This document shows positions 61,233 through 64,000 of a DNA stretch of 64,000 nt, piece after piece. The notes beneath the pieces are model-generated. The model had not been told where the DNA came from. It saw only the letters and a list, made by a program, of their open reading frames with translations, and did no database searches. The translations under genes and the position numbers were made by a program. Source of the stretch: a candidate division TA06 bacterium (lineage in GTDB: Bacteria; Edwardsbacteria; AC1; EtOH8); NCBI GenBank assembly GCA_016235665.1, contig JACRJI010000008.1:186001-250000 (forward strand), in the 5' to 3' direction. Positions within the stretch are counted from its first letter, which is position 1, and each line of letters opens with the position of its first letter.

Positions 61233-62168
61233 TCAGAAGAGATAAGGTACAAGTTGAAACTGTCTGCTCAGCAGTATCCGGTAATTGCCCCCGGGTATGT
61301 ACCCCGCCTTTAATCCTCCCCAGCTGGCGAATATCCCATAAGACTCCTTGCCCCTTAACGGCCACTTGAAGAATCCTCTCGCCTCCCCGGTTATCAGCAG
61401 GCCCGCCGTGGCATATCCCGGCTTTAAAATGCCTTTGCACCCCTGCTGGCCCCAGCTCCCGCCAAAAAAGTAACAGCGCAGACCTATTTCAAAGGCCGAA
61501 ACCACGCCGATGTCGTCAAATGTTTTCCCGGTCTCCGCATCGTAGGCTGTGACATAGGATGAACTGTAGGAAGAAATGAATTCCAGCGGCCCGGGACCCT
61601 GGGAATTTAACTTAAAGCCTGGCAAGCACTGGAATACGATGATGTTTAAAAAGCCTTCAACAGGGTTCAATTGGGCCGAGTTGGGGCCGTATTTGTTTTC
61701 GTATCTTTGCAATTTTTTAAGCCCCGCCTCCTGGGAATAATGCAGGCGGTATAGTTGCAGGGAATCCCAGAGGGCAATAGTGTTACTGTCTATCTCTGGA
61801 TTGTTCCTCAGCTGTTTTAGGATCTCCATCACTCCGTCCAGGGCATTATTCAATTCCCGGTCGTTTGTCAGGTCCTGTTTGGCCACTTCGGTTCTGCTCC
61901 AATGGGCCTTTGTTTTGAAATCACCCAGCGACGAGTACTTGTTTTTAAAACTTTCGATGATCGTGATCTTTCCGGCCAGGGTGTCTACTATGCCCGGCCC
62001 CAGAAAACCTATGTGGGAGCTGTCATCCACCGCCCTTAGTGCCTGGGCCACCTTTCCCAAAAGATCCACATATAGCGGCAGCGGCGGAACGGCATCACCG
62101 GCATGCACTGGTCCCGCCAGGGACAGCAGCACCAGGCATAAGGCTATCTTTCTCAGGCAGTCAACCAT
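61233..62168 (-). CDS. Exported protein of unknown function
   Basis: A 311-aa protein with a signal peptide (KIALCLVLLSLAGPVHAGD), a helical N-terminal half (LLGKVAQALRAVDDSSHIGF, NNALDGVMEILKQLRN) and a C-terminal half of glycine- and aromatic-rich alternation (FEIGLRCYFFGGSWG, TAGLLITGEARGFFKWP, AGYIPGGNYRILLSRQFQLV) resembling outer-membrane or lipid-exposed beta strands. GAGGAGATAAAAGA precedes the ATG. It overlaps the end of the hydrolase gene by 16 bases, so they are cotranslated. Confidence 0.7.
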   Translation of the reverse strand: MVDCLRKIALCLVLLSLAGPVHAGDAVPPLPLYVDLLGKVAQALRAVDDSSHIGFLGPGIVDTLAGKITIIESFKNKYSSLGDFKTKAHWSRTEVAKQDLTNDRELNNALDGVMEILKQLRNNPEIDSNTIALWDSLQLYRLHYSQEAGLKKLQRYENKYGPNSAQLNPVEGFLNIIVFQCLPGFKLNSQGPGPLEFISSYSSSYVTAYDAETGKTFDDIGVVSAFEIGLRCYFFGGSWGQQGCKGILKPGYATAGLLITGEARGFFKWPLRGKESYGIFASWGGLKAGYIPGGNYRILLSRQFQLVPYLF

Positions 62169-63100
62169 TCTTTTATCTCCTCTTGGTGGTTTTTGACATA
62201 GCTCTCCCAGGAATGCGGGTTATTGACGGTAATCTTGGGAGGACCATCGGTGCTAAAGGACTGGCTCAGAATGGCGGCCAGCTCGGTCTTGTTATTTATC
62301 TTCAGCAAGTCCTGCGGGTCGATTTTGGATACCTGCCCCGGCACATCCATATAGGCCCAGTCCAGCCGTTTCTTCAGCAGATAGCCGCCCACCGGATCGT
62401 AATCCCCGGTGATTGACACCAAGTTTTTAGTGGAGCTGTAATTCCAGAACACAACTTTCCTTGAAGGGCATCTCAAACCGCCCGGCTTTAGCACAGCCAG
62501 GTTGCCGGGGACCAGATGCCCGATTTTCTGGGCTACTGTTTTAATCAATTGAACTGGAGAAGCCATAAATATCACATTGGCAAAGCACAGCTTGTCCGGG
62601 GACAGGTTATGCAGGGGTTCATCCGCCACTTTATGCAGCATTTCGTAGGTGTGAAAACAACCCAGACTGTGGCAGATAATGCTTATCTTTTGGTTAGTGG
62701 CCTTAACACTTCTTTTCTGGCCGTCCAAAACAATCTGCTGTAACTGGGTTATGTAAGCGGTCTGGATAGCGTCGTATGCCGCAGAGTTCAACACCGGCCA
62801 AATTATATCGCCGCTGTATTCCGCTATGGTATCGCTGACACTGTCATCGCCAATACCAGGTTTTATGGCGTTTTTAAGGGCTTTGATTGCATCTGTAAAT
62901 TTTATCTTCTCCTTGAACCAATCATTAATATCGTCGTAATACAACGAGTAATAGGCAAACTTGCCGGCCTGATCGTCCAGTCCTCCCTTTAACATATCGA
63001 TCAGCACATGGCCATCGCCTTTTTTAGCGTTACCTATTCCATGTACAAACAGTATGGCCCTGTCCTCAGGCCAAACTTGGGTTTCCGGCTTAAAAGGCAT
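62153..63100 (-). CDS. Alpha/beta hydrolase (lipase-like)
   Basis: A 315-aa protein without signal peptide. N-terminal strand RAILFVHGIGNAKKG forms the oxyanion region, the nucleophile elbow is ICHSLGCFH with Ser145, a candidate Asp lies in SITGDYDPVGGYLL, and a candidate His in NPHSWESYVKNHQ. The arrangement resembles lipase/esterase or DUF-type serine hydrolases acting on lipids. AAGGG lies eight bases before the ATG. Overlaps the downstream exported protein gene. Confidence 0.8.
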   Translation of the reverse strand: MPFKPETQVWPEDRAILFVHGIGNAKKGDGHVLIDMLKGGLDDQAGKFAYYSLYYDDINDWFKEKIKFTDAIKALKNAIKPGIGDDSVSDTIAEYSGDIIWPVLNSAAYDAIQTAYITQLQQIVLDGQKRSVKATNQKISIICHSLGCFHTYEMLHKVADEPLHNLSPDKLCFANVIFMASPVQLIKTVAQKIGHLVPGNLAVLKPGGLRCPSRKVVFWNYSSTKNLVSITGDYDPVGGYLLKKRLDWAYMDVPGQVSKIDPQDLLKINNKTELAAILSQSFSTDGPPKITVNNPHSWESYVKNHQEEIKEWLTA

Positions 63101-63181
63101 CTCTGGCCCTTTCCTTTATTGGTTTACCGTTAAATACTTGAACCTCAACCATCCTTTTAATTTCGGGCCGCCTCCGGCCCT

Positions 63182-63940
63182 CTACTTCACTTTCACCTTC
63201 GAGATCAGCTCCTCGTCGGCCAGCATGGCCAGCCCTATCCCCAGCGGCAGGGCAAAGTAGCAATGCTCCACCGGGATGCCGGACCTGGCCAGGGTCAACA
63301 GCGCCGCCAGGCCCAGGATCAAAGTGGTTAAAAGATTGGGCACGGTGGAACCCATCACCGCCCCGGCCTTTTGGGCCATCTGCTGTACCTTGTTCGTCCC
63401 GTCCTCCGGGGCCGCCATCCCGCCTATCTGGGCGCTGTTCTTGATGTTGATCTTGGCGTAAAAGCCCAGCAGTATCCCGGCCAGCCCGAAAACCAGGTAA
63501 AGGAACAGCGAGGGCACATAGGTGATGCCAAAGGTGCCGGAGCGTCGTACCGGTTCGCCTTTATCCCCGGCCTGGTAGGTATAGTTAAGGGCGAACTGCT
63601 TTTGTCCGGCCGCCACCAGCAGTTCGTTGCCGCCTCTTTTCCAGCCGGGAGCGCTGAGTTTGAACGGCACCAGCAGGTCGTTGCTGTCCCTGGAACCGTT
63701 GACGGTCAGAGGAAACACCGTCCCGCTGTCCGGCCGCATCACAAAGCCCGGCGGGCAGGAAGGCTGTATGTCTATCAGATAAACCCCGCTCTTCTCCTTT
63801 ACCCTTATCTGCACCCACACCGGCACGGTCTTGCCAGGCCCCAGGATGCTGTCGGGCCGGATGATGTCAAAGGCCGGCTGGGCCAAAACTATGCCCGGCA
63901 GAACCAGCACTGCCATCCATAGGTAAAAGAAATGTTTCAT
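63182..63940 (-). CDS. Exported protein with C-terminal membrane helices
   Basis: A 252-aa protein: signal peptide (LWMAVLVLPGIVLAQPA), an extracytoplasmic immunoglobulin-like region (VPVWVQIRVKEKSGVYLIDI, GWKRGGNELLVAAGQKQF), then membrane helices YVPSLFLYLVFGLAGILLGF, LTTLILGLAALLTLARSG and CYFALPLGIGLAMLADEELI. No family recognised. It lies 81 bases upstream of the hydrolase gene and is probably the first gene of this three-gene group. Confidence 0.65.
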   Translation of the reverse strand: MKHFFYLWMAVLVLPGIVLAQPAFDIIRPDSILGPGKTVPVWVQIRVKEKSGVYLIDIQPSCPPGFVMRPDSGTVFPLTVNGSRDSNDLLVPFKLSAPGWKRGGNELLVAAGQKQFALNYTYQAGDKGEPVRRSGTFGITYVPSLFLYLVFGLAGILLGFYAKINIKNSAQIGGMAAPEDGTNKVQQMAQKAGAVMGSTVPNLLTTLILGLAALLTLARSGIPVEHCYFALPLGIGLAMLADEELISKVKVK

Positions 63941-64000
63941 AGGCTGTTTCCTTCTTTTAAGCTGTAGGCTCTAGCTATATTTTCTAAGCTGTTTGTTGCA

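Noticed and set aside
44228-64000. Prophage or transposon carrying the right half of the window
   Set aside because: No integrase, transposase, terminase, portal or capsid gene is visible; the lysin-like gene alone is not sufficient.

Overview
This 64 kb window looks like a contig from an uncultured rod-shaped bacterium. Core genes are moderately GC-rich, and islands in the right half are visibly AT-rich. Nearly every gene lies on the minus strand; uvrA (38991-41807) is the only convincing plus-strand gene. The cell-shape cluster, lipoprotein synthesis, peptidoglycan precursor genes and a polyamine pair indicate a free-living, walled, rod-shaped cell. There is no rRNA and no marker that fixes the phylum. 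The many short dispersed intergenic repeats resemble genomes of uncultured candidate phyla, which is only a weak inference.

Layout. 1-7132: rng (cut by the window edge), coaX, birA, nadC, an M28 peptidase and uvrB. 7133-8176: a long tandem array of 21-bp units. 8177-13637: a TPR protein, glmS, glmM and a methyltransferase. 13690-13958: tRNA-Thr(CGU) flanked by partial copies of itself. 14031-20668: lgt, rodA, mrdA, mreD, mreC, mreB. 20827-23949: an ABC-2 exporter operon with a foreign-looking membrane ORF between its two permeases. 24256-28799: acetyltransferase, methyltransferase, MATE pump, cupin and SDR genes. 29023-33486: an ABC ATPase paired with a permease-M1 peptidase fusion. 33658-35997: DUF3795 protein, TPR/hydrolase, DUF1858 protein and a 37-aa Cys-rich protein. 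36166-38606: an arginine-decarboxylase-like gene and speE, which carries an in-frame amber codon. 38991-44126: uvrA, a P-loop kinase, a small protein and a TPR protein.

44228-54032 is the most notable locus: a defence operon built on a type III-like restriction-modification system. In transcription order it holds a methyltransferase N-terminal part, an AT-rich P-loop ATPase, the methyltransferase C-terminal domain as a separate ORF, an AT-rich PHP-SMC (TrlF/ppl-like) ATPase, an AT-rich PD-(D/E)XK nuclease and the Res helicase-nuclease. A fragment resembling the missing Res N-terminus lies upstream of the methyltransferase. GC-rich RM pieces thus alternate with AT-rich accessory genes, while several start/stop overlaps imply one transcript.

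54300-64000 holds small exported or membrane proteins, a CHAP/peptidoglycan-binding hydrolase and a serine hydrolase. Two gene types are duplicated here, separated by intergenic repeats.

A roughly 190-290 bp repeat (family A below) occurs six times, with a partial seventh. Its outer arms differ between copies but stay complementary, so it probably folds as nucleic acid. It is the most promising non-coding element in the window.
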